Shown here in pieces: positions 1-9,201 of a stretch of 64,000 bases of DNA (positions within the stretch are counted from its first letter, which is position 1; each line of letters opens with the position of its first letter). The position numbers were made by a program, and so were the translations under genes. The notes below the pieces were generated by a model that saw only the letters and a list, made by a program, of their open reading frames with translations, was not told the DNA's origin and did no database searches. The stretch comes from Pontibacter sp. SGAir0037 (GTDB lineage: Bacteria; Bacteroidota; Bacteroidia; Cytophagales; Hymenobacteraceae). The stretch is taken from contig NZ_CP028092.1 in assembly GCF_005491705.1 (NCBI RefSeq), positions 2,666,001-2,730,000 on the forward strand, read 5' to 3'.

Positions 1-533
1 TTCACGGAGAGCTTCTGATACGGGTAAAGGCCGGCACAGGAGTAACCTTTGAAGAAACCATGGTGAAAGAGTTCTCAGGCATAACCAAAAACTGGACCTT
101 GGAAGTAACTACCCTGGAGAAAATGCGGCAGAATAAAGCGAAACTGGCAATGGTTCCCCTGATCGCTTTAGGAGTAATCTGTGGTTTTCTGATTTTTAAC
201 GTGGCATTGGGCTTGTTTGGCGTGCTCTGGTATAACATTAACAGCCGTAACAGCGAGATTGGCCTACGCAGGGCATTGGGTGCTTCCGCCAGACAGGTAT
301 ATCATCAGTTTATTGGGGAGGTGCTGGTACTGGCAACGTTTGGGCTACTGCTAGGAATAGCTTTTGCCGTTCAGATACCGCTACTACAGGTGTTCCAGGT
401 AGAGACAGAGGTTTATATGGATGCGCTGCTTATCTCTGTTGGAATTATATACCTGTTGGCTATCAGCTGCGCCTTTTACCCCAGCAAGCAAGCCGCAGCC
501 ATACACCCGGCTATTGCCTTGCACGAAGAATAG
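1..533 (+). CDS. ABC transporter permease, FtsX/MacB type (C-terminal part)
   Basis: The reading frame is open to the left edge (first whole codon at position 3), so this is the 3' end of a larger gene. The visible 177 residues contain a helix around the segment IALGVICGFLIFNVALGLFG, the typical cytoplasmic stretch NSRNSEIGLRRALGAS, and two more hydrophobic helices ending in the common FtsX tail (FYPSKQAAAIHPAIALHEE). MacB-like permeases work with an ABC ATPase in efflux or lipoprotein-related mechanotransmission. The ATPase must lie outside the window. A hairpin terminator follows directly, and a response regulator and histidine kinase come next, a combination often seen when a two-component system controls its own ABC exporter. 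The family is clear; the substrate cannot be told. Confidence 0.88.
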   Translation, partial: HGELLIRVKAGTGVTFEETMVKEFSGITKNWTLEVTTLEKMRQNKAKLAMVPLIALGVICGFLIFNVALGLFGVLWYNINSRNSEIGLRRALGASARQVYHQFIGEVLVLATFGLLLGIAFAVQIPLLQVFQVETEVYMDALLISVGIIYLLAISCAFYPSKQAAAIHPAIALHEE

Positions 534-538
534 CCTTT

Positions 539-569
539 AAAAGCAGCAGGTATTAAGCCTGCTGCTTTT
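539..569 (+). terminator. Hairpin terminator after the ABC permease
   Basis: A perfect 12-bp stem (AAAAGCAGCAGG at 539-550, CCTGCTGCTTTT at 558-569) with a 7-nt loop sits six bases after the permease stop codon. The descending arm ends in T residues, giving a rho-independent type structure. Confidence 0.75.
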
Positions 570-609
570 ACCTTTAAGTCTTATCTTTATACCCCAATTT
601 TAGCCACAC

Positions 610-1989
610 ATGATCCTGATTATAGACGACGATGTTGCTGTACGTGTCTCGCTGAGCCTGCTGCTTAAACAAAAAGGGTTCAGGAGTAAAGAGGCTGCCT
701 CAGCGAATGAAGCCCTCCAGCTGGCGGAGCAGTATCCGTTTGAGCTTATTCTCATGGATATGAACTTCTCCATAGAGACTACCGGCCACGATGGGCTTCA
801 GCTGCTTGGCCAGTTTAAAAAGCTCCTGCCACAGATACCTGTAATCCTTATAACAGGCTGGGGATCTATTGGGTTGGCAGTAGAAGGCATGCGTGCAGGC
901 GCAGCCGACTTTATTACCAAACCCTGGAGCAACGAGTACCTGCTGCAGTCGGTGCAAACGGCCCTGAGCTTATCCAGCCATAAAGCAGGTAATGACGAAA
1001 GCCTTACCAGAAAAAAGCTCGACCAGCAATACGATTTGCGCAACATTGTAGGCCAGGACCCTCGCCTGCTGCAGATCCTAAAAAAAATCGGGCAGATAGC
1101 TCCTACTGATGCCTCTGTGCTGATTGAAGGCGAAAGCGGCACGGGCAAAGAGCTGATTGCGGAAGCGGTGCACCGGAACAGCCTCCGCAAAAATCAGCCA
1201 TTTGTAAAAGTGAACCTGGGAGGTATATCCTCCAGCCTGTTCGAAAGCGAGATGTTCGGGCATAAGCGCGGAGCCTTTACCGATGCCAAAGCCGACCGTA
1301 CGGGCCGTTTCGAAATGGCTAACAAAGGCACTATTTTCCTGGATGAAATCGGTGAGCTGGACCTGAACAGCCAGGTAAAGCTGCTGCGGGTGTTGCAGGA
1401 CAGGACCTATGAAGTACTTGGTGACAGCCGCTCCCGCAAGCTGGATATTCGTGTGGTATGCGCAACCAACCGCAACCTGGAGCAACTGGTAGAGGAAGGG
1501 AAGTTCAGAGAAGACCTGTTTTATCGTATCAACCTCATAAAAGTAAAGCTGCCCTCGCTGCGGGAACGGCCGGATGATATTCCCCTGCTGGTGCAGTTCT
1601 TTATAAGCAACCTGAAAAGGACATACAACCGTCCGGAGCTGGAGATAAGTCAGAGAGCCCTTTACTGGCTAAAGGAGCTACCCTTGCCCGGCAACATCCG
1701 CGAGCTTAAAAACCTGGTAGAGCGGACCGTGCTGGTATCGGAAAGCGAAATTTTAGAGGCCGAAGACTTTCAGGCCCAGGCACAGCAAGGGCCTGCCAAA
1801 GCAGGCGATAAAGCATTGCCAGCAGTGGGCACTATGACCTTAGATGAAATGGAGGCTTCCATGATCCGGAAATCTATGCTGTTTTACCACAACAACATTA
1901 GCAAAGTAGCCAGAGCACTGGGGTTAAGCCGTGCTGCTTTATACCGTCGCCTCGAAAAATTTGGCATCCCGTATGACATTACAGATTAA
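610..1989 (+). CDS. Sigma-54-dependent response regulator (NtrC family)
   Basis: The 459-residue protein has a receiver domain (about 1-115) with acidic pocket D6-D8, phosphoacceptor D50, T82 and K104. A linker leads to a sigma-54 AAA+ domain (about 143-375) with Walker A GESGTGKE (174-181), the sigma-54 contact loop GAFTDA (221-226), Walker B TIFLDE (241-246) and arginine-finger region REDLFYR (300-306). A Fis-type helix-turn-helix closes the protein (NISKVARALGLSRAALYRRLEKFGI). All parts needed for phosphorylation-dependent activation of RpoN promoters are intact. The next gene, its probable cognate kinase, overlaps the 3' end by 17 bases, so the two are translationally linked. Target promoters are not evident in the window. 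Confidence 0.95.
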   Translation: MILIIDDDVAVRVSLSLLLKQKGFRSKEAASANEALQLAEQYPFELILMDMNFSIETTGHDGLQLLGQFKKLLPQIPVILITGWGSIGLAVEGMRAGAADFITKPWSNEYLLQSVQTALSLSSHKAGNDESLTRKKLDQQYDLRNIVGQDPRLLQILKKIGQIAPTDASVLIEGESGTGKELIAEAVHRNSLRKNQPFVKVNLGGISSSLFESEMFGHKRGAFTDAKADRTGRFEMANKGTIFLDEIGELDLNSQVKLLRVLQDRTYEVLGDSRSRKLDIRVVCATNRNLEQLVEEGKFREDLFYRINLIKVKLPSLRERPDDIPLLVQFFISNLKRTYNRPELEISQRALYWLKELPLPGNIRELKNLVERTVLVSESEILEAEDFQAQAQQGPAKAGDKALPAVGTMTLDEMEASMIRKSMLFYHNNISKVARALGLSRAALYRRLEKFGIPYDITD

Positions 1990-3280
1990 GTTCATTTTAT
2001 TCGCGGTTGTGGTGCATAGCCTTCTGGCAGCCTCAGCTTATCTTTTGTTGCAGGAAAGTCCTTATCTTTTTATAGGTATGGAAGTTCTGGTGCTTGTATC
2101 TGTCGTTATTACAGCGCAACTCTACCAGGCTTTTTTCAAACCCCTCCGCATCCTGCGATCCGGCATCGAGTCCATCCGTGACAAAGACTTCTCGACTAAA
2201 TTTGCACCTGTTGGCCAACGGGAGCTGGACGACTTGGTAAGTGTGTATAACAGAATGATTGACCAGCTACGACAGGAGCGTATAACACAGGCTGAGAAAC
2301 ATTTTCTACTGGAAAAACTGACACAGGCATCGCCGGCAGGTATTATTCTGCTTGGGTTTGATAATTATGTAGAAGCTGTTAATCCGGCTGCAGAACGCTT
2401 TTTACAGGTGCAGAAGCAGGAACTTCTGCAAAAGCACCTGCATGAGTTGCCTAAAGCGTGGGCAACAGAGCTGGCTTCTATTAAAGATGGAGAAGCTAAA
2501 ACATTCAGGATAGACGGAATACGCATTTTCCGTTGCCACAGAGGCCATTTTATTGACAGGGGCTTTCAGCATGCTTTTGTTTTGATGGAAGAACTTACGG
2601 AGGCTATGGTTAAGAACGAAAGGCAGGCTTATGAAAAGATTATCCGGATGATGTCGCACGAAATAAATAACTCAACAGGCGCTATTAACTCTATTCTGGA
2701 CTCTATAAAGTATTATGCGCCGCAGCTTGCCCCGGAAGACCAGCCGGATTTTGAAAATGCGCTGCAGGTTGCCATAGACCGGAACAAGAACCTGAGCAGG
2801 TTTATGAGTAATTTTGCCGATGTGGTACGCCTTCCGCAGCCGACTAAGATAACAACCGATGTACACGCAATAGTATACCGCCTGTCCCGCCTCATGCAAC
2901 AGGAGTTCAACAGGCGCCATATCTGCTATACATTTACACCCGCAGGTTCTCCTCTGCTGGTTTCGCTGGATGAGCAGCAGATAGAACAGGCACTGATTAA
3001 TATTCTTAAAAATGCGGCAGAAGCCATTGGAAATGAAGGAGAAATACATATCAGGACTGAAACCTCGCCACCACGCATTACCATTACCGATAATGGTGGA
3101 GGTATACCTGAGCATATCCGGCCTTTGCTTTTCACACCCTTTTTCAGCACCAAGGAAACAGGTCAGGGCATTGGACTCACGATGATACGGGAAATACTTT
3201 TAAATCATGGTTTTACCTTCAGCCTGACCTCTGATGAAGCTGGTATTACTGCGTTTATAATTAACCTGAGCAGCTACTAA
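1973..3280 (+). CDS. Sensor histidine kinase with minimal extracytoplasmic loop (NtrY-like)
   Basis: The ATG at 1973 is preferred over an upstream non-ATG start at 1931, because it gives a 435-residue protein beginning right at the first membrane helix. Two helices (about 6-26 and 31-54) are separated by only a few residues (QESPY). A HAMP-like segment (55-103), a PAS domain (about 112-200), an H-box MMSHEINN with H229, and an HATPase domain with N-box (LINILKNAAEA), G1 (DNGGGIP) and G2 (GQGIGLT) follow. Kinases with such short loops usually sense within the membrane or via a partner transporter. The neighbouring ABC permease is the natural candidate (inference). The gene overlaps the response regulator by 17 bases. 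Confidence 0.92.
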   Translation: MTLQIKFILFAVVVHSLLAASAYLLLQESPYLFIGMEVLVLVSVVITAQLYQAFFKPLRILRSGIESIRDKDFSTKFAPVGQRELDDLVSVYNRMIDQLRQERITQAEKHFLLEKLTQASPAGIILLGFDNYVEAVNPAAERFLQVQKQELLQKHLHELPKAWATELASIKDGEAKTFRIDGIRIFRCHRGHFIDRGFQHAFVLMEELTEAMVKNERQAYEKIIRMMSHEINNSTGAINSILDSIKYYAPQLAPEDQPDFENALQVAIDRNKNLSRFMSNFADVVRLPQPTKITTDVHAIVYRLSRLMQQEFNRRHICYTFTPAGSPLLVSLDEQQIEQALINILKNAAEAIGNEGEIHIRTETSPPRITITDNGGGIPEHIRPLLFTPFFSTKETGQGIGLTMIREILLNHGFTFSLTSDEAGITAFIINLSSY

Positions 3281-3479
3281 TGCATGATGCACAATATTAT
3301 TTTACCTTGAAAACTATCCTAAACAACGCATTTTTTTAATTTTCCTTTTCAGAAGAAGAAATAGCATAATTTTATCAAAAAGGCAATAAATAAGACTACC
3401 TCAAACATTTTTTCATTTTTTTCGTAGCCGCACCTGTACAACTTATAAAATTATTTTCTATATTGGACTTATAGTTTAG

Positions 3480-3698
3480 ATGGATATGGAGTACAATATA
3501 GTTACAGCACCCAGTTTAGAATTGTTAGCAACCGAAGTTGCTGCATTCCTTCCGCAGGGATGGAAATTAAAAGGAGGAATTTTAGAGCACAACAAAGGAT
3601 ACGCACAGCAGCTTGTGCGAAACCCCTCTGACAGAATAAGGCCTGCCCGAAAGGAGGCCGCTCCGAAGCAGCATCGCCGCATGAAATGGATTGAGTAA
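3480..3698 (+). CDS. Small DUF1737-like protein
   Basis: A 72-residue cytoplasmic protein. Its first half (YNIVTAPSLELLATEV...LPQGWKLKGGI) matches the pattern of DUF1737 domains: a beta strand, a helix, then a GW-(K/E)-L-xGG strand. The C-terminal third is basic and probably disordered (RPARKEAAPKQHRRMK). An in-frame second ATG two codons later is an alternative start. It stands alone, 200 bases after the kinase gene and just before a hairpin terminator. No function is known for the domain; assignment rests on the pattern only. Confidence 0.65.
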   Translation: MDMEYNIVTAPSLELLATEVAAFLPQGWKLKGGILEHNKGYAQQLVRNPSDRIRPARKEAAPKQHRRMKWIE

Positions 3699-3727
3699 AA
3701 GACTTTATTTTTTAGCCAAAGGTGATT

Positions 3728-3775
3728 CACACCCATAACTACTGCCTGCAGTAAGTTTTGGGTGTGTTTCTTTTT
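3728..3775 (+). terminator. Rho-independent terminator
   Basis: An 8-bp stem (CACACCCA at 3728-3735, TGGGTGTG at 3759-3766) is followed by the T-rich run TTTCTTTTT. It lies 30 bases after the DUF1737-like gene. Confidence 0.8.
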
Positions 3776-4391
3776 AAATGAGTATTGCCATAGCAGCCTG
3801 AGCGCGTTTAAGAGCCACTTAATGCAATTGCCTCTCTGTTAGTTCTTCTTGTTTCTAAGCATTTCCAAAGCTCATTCTAAGAAACAAAAACAACATTTAC
3901 ACTACCTCAAACAGCTGTTTAAAACTGCATAGAACAACCACCACTTTTCTGAATATAAGCTGCTTACACCAGCAGTAATTAAAACACGCCTGTCTAGGTA
4001 ATAGACAATTATAAAAGCTTTGCTTTTAAAGTTTAAACTTGCACCCTTCCAGAAGGCCTATTTTCTTCTCCTCCTTTTCTACAGCTAAGCCTTGCTTGTT
4101 GGGCAACATGTGCATGCATTAAAGGCTCACTCAGTCTCAGCTTTGAGGCGCGAATATAACCCTACAAATAATTGTTAGCCATACACTTACACATGGCCAC
4201 CAAGACTGATTTTCAGAAATTAAACAGAATATCTATTAAAACAGCATCTTTTTCTGGCTTTGCAAGTATATAAGGCTGACAAAATAAAGCAGTATTCCTA
4301 TAATATAATAAATATTAAAGATTATAATTAGAATAATACCATTTACCGCTGTTTTCAACACTTACACCCTTTATAGCACTAAAAAACAACC
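3776..4391. other. Long AT-rich leader upstream of the exopolysaccharide operon
   Basis: About 615 bases without a credible gene separate the preceding terminator from the Wza-like gene. The right half is strongly AT-rich (TATAATATAATAAATATTAAAG around 4296-4321). No exact TAnnTTTG -7 element and no clear sigma-54 site was found. The promoter of the operon and possibly a long 5' leader must lie here. Confidence 0.5.
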
Positions 4392-5156
4392 ATGAGAAGA
4401 TTTGGATACTTCATTGCTCTTTTGATTTGCTTTACTTCATGCATGACAAAACGCCAACTTGTGTATATGCAGAATGACAATCTGAAAGAGCAGGTGCCTG
4501 TGAATACACCAAACCCTTATACCCCTTATAAACTTCAACCACACGATGTACTCTCTGTGAAAGTTCAGAGCGACCAGCCAGAGCTTTCCAGCATCTTTAA
4601 CATCGTAGACCCTTCCAGTTCATTCGGTTTCGGTGAACCTGGCAGTATGTACATTACAGGTTATTCTATTGATCAGGATGGGAATATTACGTTGCCAAGT
4701 GTTGGCAAACTGCCGGTTGCTGGGCTTACCACCAAAGAGGCCCAGGATCTTATACAGAAGAATGTTGTCCGTTATATTCTGGATGCTACGGTAATAGTTA
4801 AACTTATAAGCTTTAAGGTAAGCGTGCTTGGCGAGGTTCGTCAGCCAGGCTACTACTACATCTACAACGATCGCGCAAGTATTTTGGAAGGCCTGGCTAA
4901 AGCCGGAGACCTAACACAAGTAGCAAATCGACGTAATATAAAACTCATCCGCCAAACGCCGAATGGCTCCGAGACTATTTTGCTGGACTTAACAGATCCT
5001 AATCTAACAAAATCACCTTACTATCATTTAATGCCCAACGATGCATTATATATAGAGCCAAGCAAAACTCAGGTTGATCGCGACAACATTATCGTGCTAA
5101 ACGTTGTATTTACAGCTATATCGGCAGCAGTTTTATTACTTAATTACTTTAAATAA
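4392..5156 (+). CDS. Polysaccharide export outer-membrane lipoprotein (Wza-like)
   Basis: A 254-residue protein with a lipoprotein signal peptide (MRRFGYFIALLICFTSC, lipidated C17). The polysaccharide biosynthesis/export domain follows (YKLQPHDVLSVKVQSDQPE), then SLBB-like segments (TVIVKLISFKVSVLGEVRQPGYYYI). A final membrane helix (about 232-252) is typical of the short Bacteroidota Wza relatives. The protein should form the outer-membrane channel for the polysaccharide made by the locus. The next gene, the Wzc-like kinase, starts four bases after this stop, so the pair is co-translated and probably forms one trans-envelope export complex. Confidence 0.93.
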   Translation: MRRFGYFIALLICFTSCMTKRQLVYMQNDNLKEQVPVNTPNPYTPYKLQPHDVLSVKVQSDQPELSSIFNIVDPSSSFGFGEPGSMYITGYSIDQDGNITLPSVGKLPVAGLTTKEAQDLIQKNVVRYILDATVIVKLISFKVSVLGEVRQPGYYYIYNDRASILEGLAKAGDLTQVANRRNIKLIRQTPNGSETILLDLTDPNLTKSPYYHLMPNDALYIEPSKTQVDRDNIIVLNVVFTAISAAVLLLNYFK

Positions 5157-5160
5157 ACCA

Positions 5161-7533
5161 ATGAAAAAGAATAAGAAAGAGCATGAGATAGATCTAAAAA
5201 GCTGGTTTTTCAAATTCAAGACCAAGTGGTATTTATTTGTTGCATTTGCTCTGGTATCGCTGGCAGCCGCTTATGTATTTGTGCAAAGCTCTAACCGTTT
5301 ATACGAGTTTAAGGCTACACTCCTGTTAGGGGATCAGCATACCGGCTCTAAAAAGGCCCAGGAACTGCTGGAAATACTGGCAGTACAGGATAAAGGTATT
5401 AAAGTGGAAGACGAGATCGGCTTAATCACGTCAGCCGACATGGTAAAGAAAGCTGTAAAAAAGCTTGATTATAATGTATCTTATTTCCAGGTGGCAGATC
5501 ACTGGCTTAACTCAGCTTTTGACTTAATTAAAAGCGAACAGTATGAATCTGCTCCATACGAAGTACAACTGGATACATCCTCTTACCAGTTAGTAGATGC
5601 GCCGTTTGAAGTTAAGATTCTTTCCGACAAAGAATACGAGCTTACCATGAAAGCGAAGAATGTATCGAAATACAGCTTCAGAAAGCATGCTGCCGTAGAA
5701 TTTATTCCGGAAGTTGAATTTACAAGGGTATTGGAGTTTGGGAAACCTTACAAAGACCAGTACATGAGCTTTACCCTGAACAAAGCCGACCTGGCAGATA
5801 ACACGCCTGCTAAGAAGTATCTTTTTGTGGTAAACAGCCTTGAGAGCCTGGTTGGTCAGTTTCAGGCAAACCTGGTTGTAAAGCCCATAGAGCGCGAGTC
5901 TCGCGTGCTGGAACTTAGCAGCAAAGGCAGTATACCTGAAAAAGAAATTCTTTTCCTGAATACATTGATGGAAGAATATGTAGCGAACGATTTGTACGAG
6001 AAGAACCAGAACGGTAAAAAAACACTCGCCTTTATCGAGAGCCAGCTTACACATTTAGAAGATTCTCTGAGACAAAGCAAGCAGGCTTTATCTTCTTTCC
6101 GGTCTTCTGAAAGAATTACCAACATCAGCACACAATCGAACATCAGCTATGAAAAGCTATCGCAGCTGGAAGTAGAAAAATCGAGAGTAAGCACCGACAA
6201 AGAACTTTATGTTGCTATACTCAAAGATATTCAGCGAAACGATGATGCTTATGAGGCTGTTTCGCCTAACGTTGCCGGTATTACCAACTCGCACCTTGTG
6301 AACCTTTTTCAGCGGTTGGCAGACCTGAACCAGCAGAAAGCAGGTTTCAGCGTAAGTGCTACAGAAGATAACCCAAGACTACAGAAGATCAACGGTGAGA
6401 TCAGAAGCACACGCAATACAATTATTGCCAACCTTAAAAACCTGATCAGTACGGCTGATCTTTCCATCAAGGATATTAACCGCAGGATAGGCGATCTGGA
6501 AACAAGATTGGCAAGAGTACCTGAAAATGAGCGTAAGTTAATGGACTTGCAGGGACAGGCTGATTTTATAAGCAAGAAGTATGAATTCTTGCTAGAGAAA
6601 CGTGCTGAGGCTGCTATTTCCCTTGCTACCAACACCACTGATAAAAAGATTGTGGATCAGGCTACCTTAAGCAGCGCAGGCCCTATAAACGTGAAGCCAA
6701 AAATGATTTATATGCTGGCTCTCGTTATCGGCCTGATTATACCTGCAGCCATGATTGTACTGATCGACAATGTGGATAACACTATACAGGGAAAGAATGA
6801 CTTGCTTAAAGTTACCAACATTCCTTTCTTAGGAGTTATTGCGCACGGTTCCAAAACTGATAAACTGGCTGTAAAAAATACGCCACGCTCAGCTATTGCA
6901 GAATCATTCAGGTCGCTCCGCATAAACCTGCAGTATGTATTAGCTGAAACTGATTTTAAAGTAGTGGGCATTACCTCTTCTGTATCCGGTGAAGGCAAAA
7001 CCTTTACTTCGGTTAACCTTAGCTGCGAGATGGCTATGTCGGGCAAAAGAACCGTGCTGATTGAATCTGATATGCGAAAGCCAACTTTCAGCAAATACTT
7101 TAATACAAGCAACGAAGCCGGGCTTTCTTCTTACCTCACCAAAGGCTTACCCTTGGAGGAGGTACTGCAAAAAACCGAAGTTGAAAACCTGGATATCATA
7201 TCAGCAGGCCCTATACCGGATAATGCTATCCAGCTACTCGAACTTCCAAGAATGCGCGAACTGATTGAAAAGCTGAGAATGAATTACGATTATATTGTTA
7301 TTGATACGCCTCCTATAGGGTTTGTTTCTGAGTACTTTATCCTGATGAAGCACATGGATACTAACCTTTATGTGGTCAAGCATAAGTATACCAACAAAGA
7401 CATGCTGGAGCAGATAAATGAGCTTTATGCTTCTAAGCGCGTAAAGAACATTTACACAGTTATCAACGACCTGGATTACAGCAACACATACGAGTATGGC
7501 TATAAGAAAAAAGCCACTTACTACTATGTTTAG
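5161..7533 (+). CDS. Polysaccharide co-polymerase / BY-kinase (Wzc-like)
   Basis: The ATG at 5161 is chosen over an upstream in-frame start inside the preceding gene, giving 790 residues. The protein has an N-terminal helix (about 22-41), a large periplasmic Wzz-type region with coiled coil (about 290-500), and a second helix (about 518-537). A cytoplasmic tyrosine-kinase domain carries Walker A SVSGEGKT (607-614), Walker A' VLIESDMRKP (632-641) and Walker B YIVIDTPP (711-718). The last 18 residues hold seven tyrosines, the usual autophosphorylation cluster. It should control chain length and export together with the Wza-like protein. No cognate tyrosine phosphatase (Wzb or PHP type) is seen anywhere in the window. 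Confidence 0.95.
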   Translation: MKKNKKEHEIDLKSWFFKFKTKWYLFVAFALVSLAAAYVFVQSSNRLYEFKATLLLGDQHTGSKKAQELLEILAVQDKGIKVEDEIGLITSADMVKKAVKKLDYNVSYFQVADHWLNSAFDLIKSEQYESAPYEVQLDTSSYQLVDAPFEVKILSDKEYELTMKAKNVSKYSFRKHAAVEFIPEVEFTRVLEFGKPYKDQYMSFTLNKADLADNTPAKKYLFVVNSLESLVGQFQANLVVKPIERESRVLELSSKGSIPEKEILFLNTLMEEYVANDLYEKNQNGKKTLAFIESQLTHLEDSLRQSKQALSSFRSSERITNISTQSNISYEKLSQLEVEKSRVSTDKELYVAILKDIQRNDDAYEAVSPNVAGITNSHLVNLFQRLADLNQQKAGFSVSATEDNPRLQKINGEIRSTRNTIIANLKNLISTADLSIKDINRRIGDLETRLARVPENERKLMDLQGQADFISKKYEFLLEKRAEAAISLATNTTDKKIVDQATLSSAGPINVKPKMIYMLALVIGLIIPAAMIVLIDNVDNTIQGKNDLLKVTNIPFLGVIAHGSKTDKLAVKNTPRSAIAESFRSLRINLQYVLAETDFKVVGITSSVSGEGKTFTSVNLSCEMAMSGKRTVLIESDMRKPTFSKYFNTSNEAGLSSYLTKGLPLEEVLQKTEVENLDIISAGPIPDNAIQLLELPRMRELIEKLRMNYDYIVIDTPPIGFVSEYFILMKHMDTNLYVVKHKYTNKDMLEQINELYASKRVKNIYTVINDLDYSNTYEYGYKKKATYYYV

Positions 7534-7579
7534 CAGGAACCTACCGCTTAAAGCTATTTAACCTATACAAATAATCTGG

Positions 7580-7613
7580 CAGGAGTGATAGATGACAACA
7601 TCTTTCACTCCTG
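7580..7613 (+). terminator. Hairpin between wzc-like and wzx-like genes
   Basis: A 9-bp stem (CAGGAGTGA at 7580-7588, TCACTCCTG at 7605-7613) lies in the 109-base gap. There is no proper T tract, so it may attenuate or protect the transcript rather than end it. Confidence 0.4.
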
Positions 7614-7642
7614 TATTATACCCTTAATGCTGGGCAGTAACA

Positions 7643-9169
7643 ATGAGTAAAAATCTGGCCTCCAAGGCTGTAAATGGACTTAAGTGGGGAACGGCATCAA
7701 CCGTAGCTAATGCCGTTATGCAGATTGGGTGCAATGCTGTCATGGCCAGGCTGCTCGATCCGGGTGCATTTGGTCTGATTGCCGGTGCACAGGTTGTACT
7801 TCGGTTTGGAAGCTACTTTGCAAATTTCGGCTTAACCAAGGCAATTATACAGAAAGAGCACCTTACGGAAGAAAACGTAAGGGCGGCATTTACTTCCTCT
7901 TTCCTGCTGGGATTAGTGTTTACCGTTATAAGCTATCTTTTAGCACCCTTTGCTACGCTTATAGTTGACAATCCTGACGTGATCCCGTTAGTAAAGGTAA
8001 TGGCGCTTTCTTTCCTGATCAGCGGTGTTTCAACAACTGCTGTCAGCCTGCTTGAGCGGGACATGCATTTTAAAACGCTGAGCATACTGGAAACAGTATC
8101 TTATATTATATCTTATTTAGGCGTAGGCCTTACAATGGGCTACCTGGGCTTTGGCGTCTGGAGCCTTGTCTGTGCCTCGCTTTTACAGGTTGGTATTGTA
8201 GCCATAGGTGCTTACGCTGTTATCAGGCACAATGTAGTGCTGCTTTTTGTGTGGGAGCATTACAAGGCTCTGTTTGGCTATGGCAGCAGGATGTCTGTCA
8301 TCAGTTTTTTAGAGTTCCTGAACCAGGAAATTGGCACCATATTAATAGGCCGGACACTAGGCACACACAGGCTAGGTATTTACAATCGCTCGTATATGCT
8401 GGTAAACCTGCCAATGTACCAGCTTACCCGTATACTAATGAAGGTAACCTTTCCGTCTTTCAGCAAGTTACAGGCTGATACAAAAAAGCTTGCCAAAGTA
8501 TATTTATCCAGTATTACCTTATTGGCCGCTATTATAATCCCAATGTGTTTAGGCATCTTGGTAGCTTCTCCGGAAATCATTGCCATTATGCTCGGCGACC
8601 AGTGGATGGAAGCTGTGCCCGTGATGCAGGTACTGAGTCTGGCTATACCCTTAAGCTTTATTACCATGTTTGCAGGTATTGTATGCGATGCCAAAGCAGT
8701 ATTAAATCCAAAGATCGTTTTAACCGTAATTTTTATAGTAATGATCTGCTTCTTTTTTTATCTGCTCAGAGGGTATGGTTTGGTAGGATTTGCAGCGGCT
8801 ATATTTTTAGGTGAACTCGTACGTATAATATTATATCAACGCTTGATGAACCGCGTGCTCGAGATTTCGTACAGGCAACAGATTTCAATTTATATGCCGG
8901 GATTGATAAATGGCATTGTGATAGCAGTAGCCATGTACCTGGTAAGTACTATGATGCGTGGAGCTGACCTGCCTTTATGGTTAATCTTAGGAGCTCAGAT
9001 TGCAATCGGAGGTATACTTCTCGGAACACTTACCTTGCTGTTCCCGCATAAGCTACTCCGCTCTGAGATTCAGGCCATTCTTACCAGATTTGGCATCGCA
9101 GACAAAACAGACACGTATTACAGCAAGATAATACACAAGTACAGAAACTATATTTTAAAGGGAGCATAA
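7643..9169 (+). CDS. Lipopolysaccharide/EPS flippase, MOP superfamily (WzxC-like)
   Basis: The 508-residue polytopic membrane protein begins with the family-typical stretch KAVNGLKWGTASTVANAV and shows about twelve to fourteen hydrophobic segments. The sequence MARLLDPGAFGLIA near the N-terminus is characteristic of the polysaccharide transporter (PST) branch. It should flip undecaprenyl-linked repeat units across the inner membrane for polymerisation by the Wzy-like protein two genes on. The next glycosyltransferase begins 32 bases downstream. The C-terminal tail of about 30 residues is hydrophilic. Confidence 0.92.
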   Translation: MSKNLASKAVNGLKWGTASTVANAVMQIGCNAVMARLLDPGAFGLIAGAQVVLRFGSYFANFGLTKAIIQKEHLTEENVRAAFTSSFLLGLVFTVISYLLAPFATLIVDNPDVIPLVKVMALSFLISGVSTTAVSLLERDMHFKTLSILETVSYIISYLGVGLTMGYLGFGVWSLVCASLLQVGIVAIGAYAVIRHNVVLLFVWEHYKALFGYGSRMSVISFLEFLNQEIGTILIGRTLGTHRLGIYNRSYMLVNLPMYQLTRILMKVTFPSFSKLQADTKKLAKVYLSSITLLAAIIIPMCLGILVASPEIIAIMLGDQWMEAVPVMQVLSLAIPLSFITMFAGIVCDAKAVLNPKIVLTVIFIVMICFFFYLLRGYGLVGFAAAIFLGELVRIILYQRLMNRVLEISYRQQISIYMPGLINGIVIAVAMYLVSTMMRGADLPLWLILGAQIAIGGILLGTLTLLFPHKLLRSEIQAILTRFGIADKTDTYYSKIIHKYRNYILKGA

Positions 9170-9201
9170 ATTTTATTGCCTCAGGTTAAAACAAACAGAA
9201 T

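Noticed and set aside
4200-4391. Sigma-54 promoter for the EPS operon driven by the upstream NtrC-type regulator
   Set aside because: No convincing TGGCAC-N5-TTGC element was found in the leader; TGGCTTTGC near 4255 has wrong spacing.
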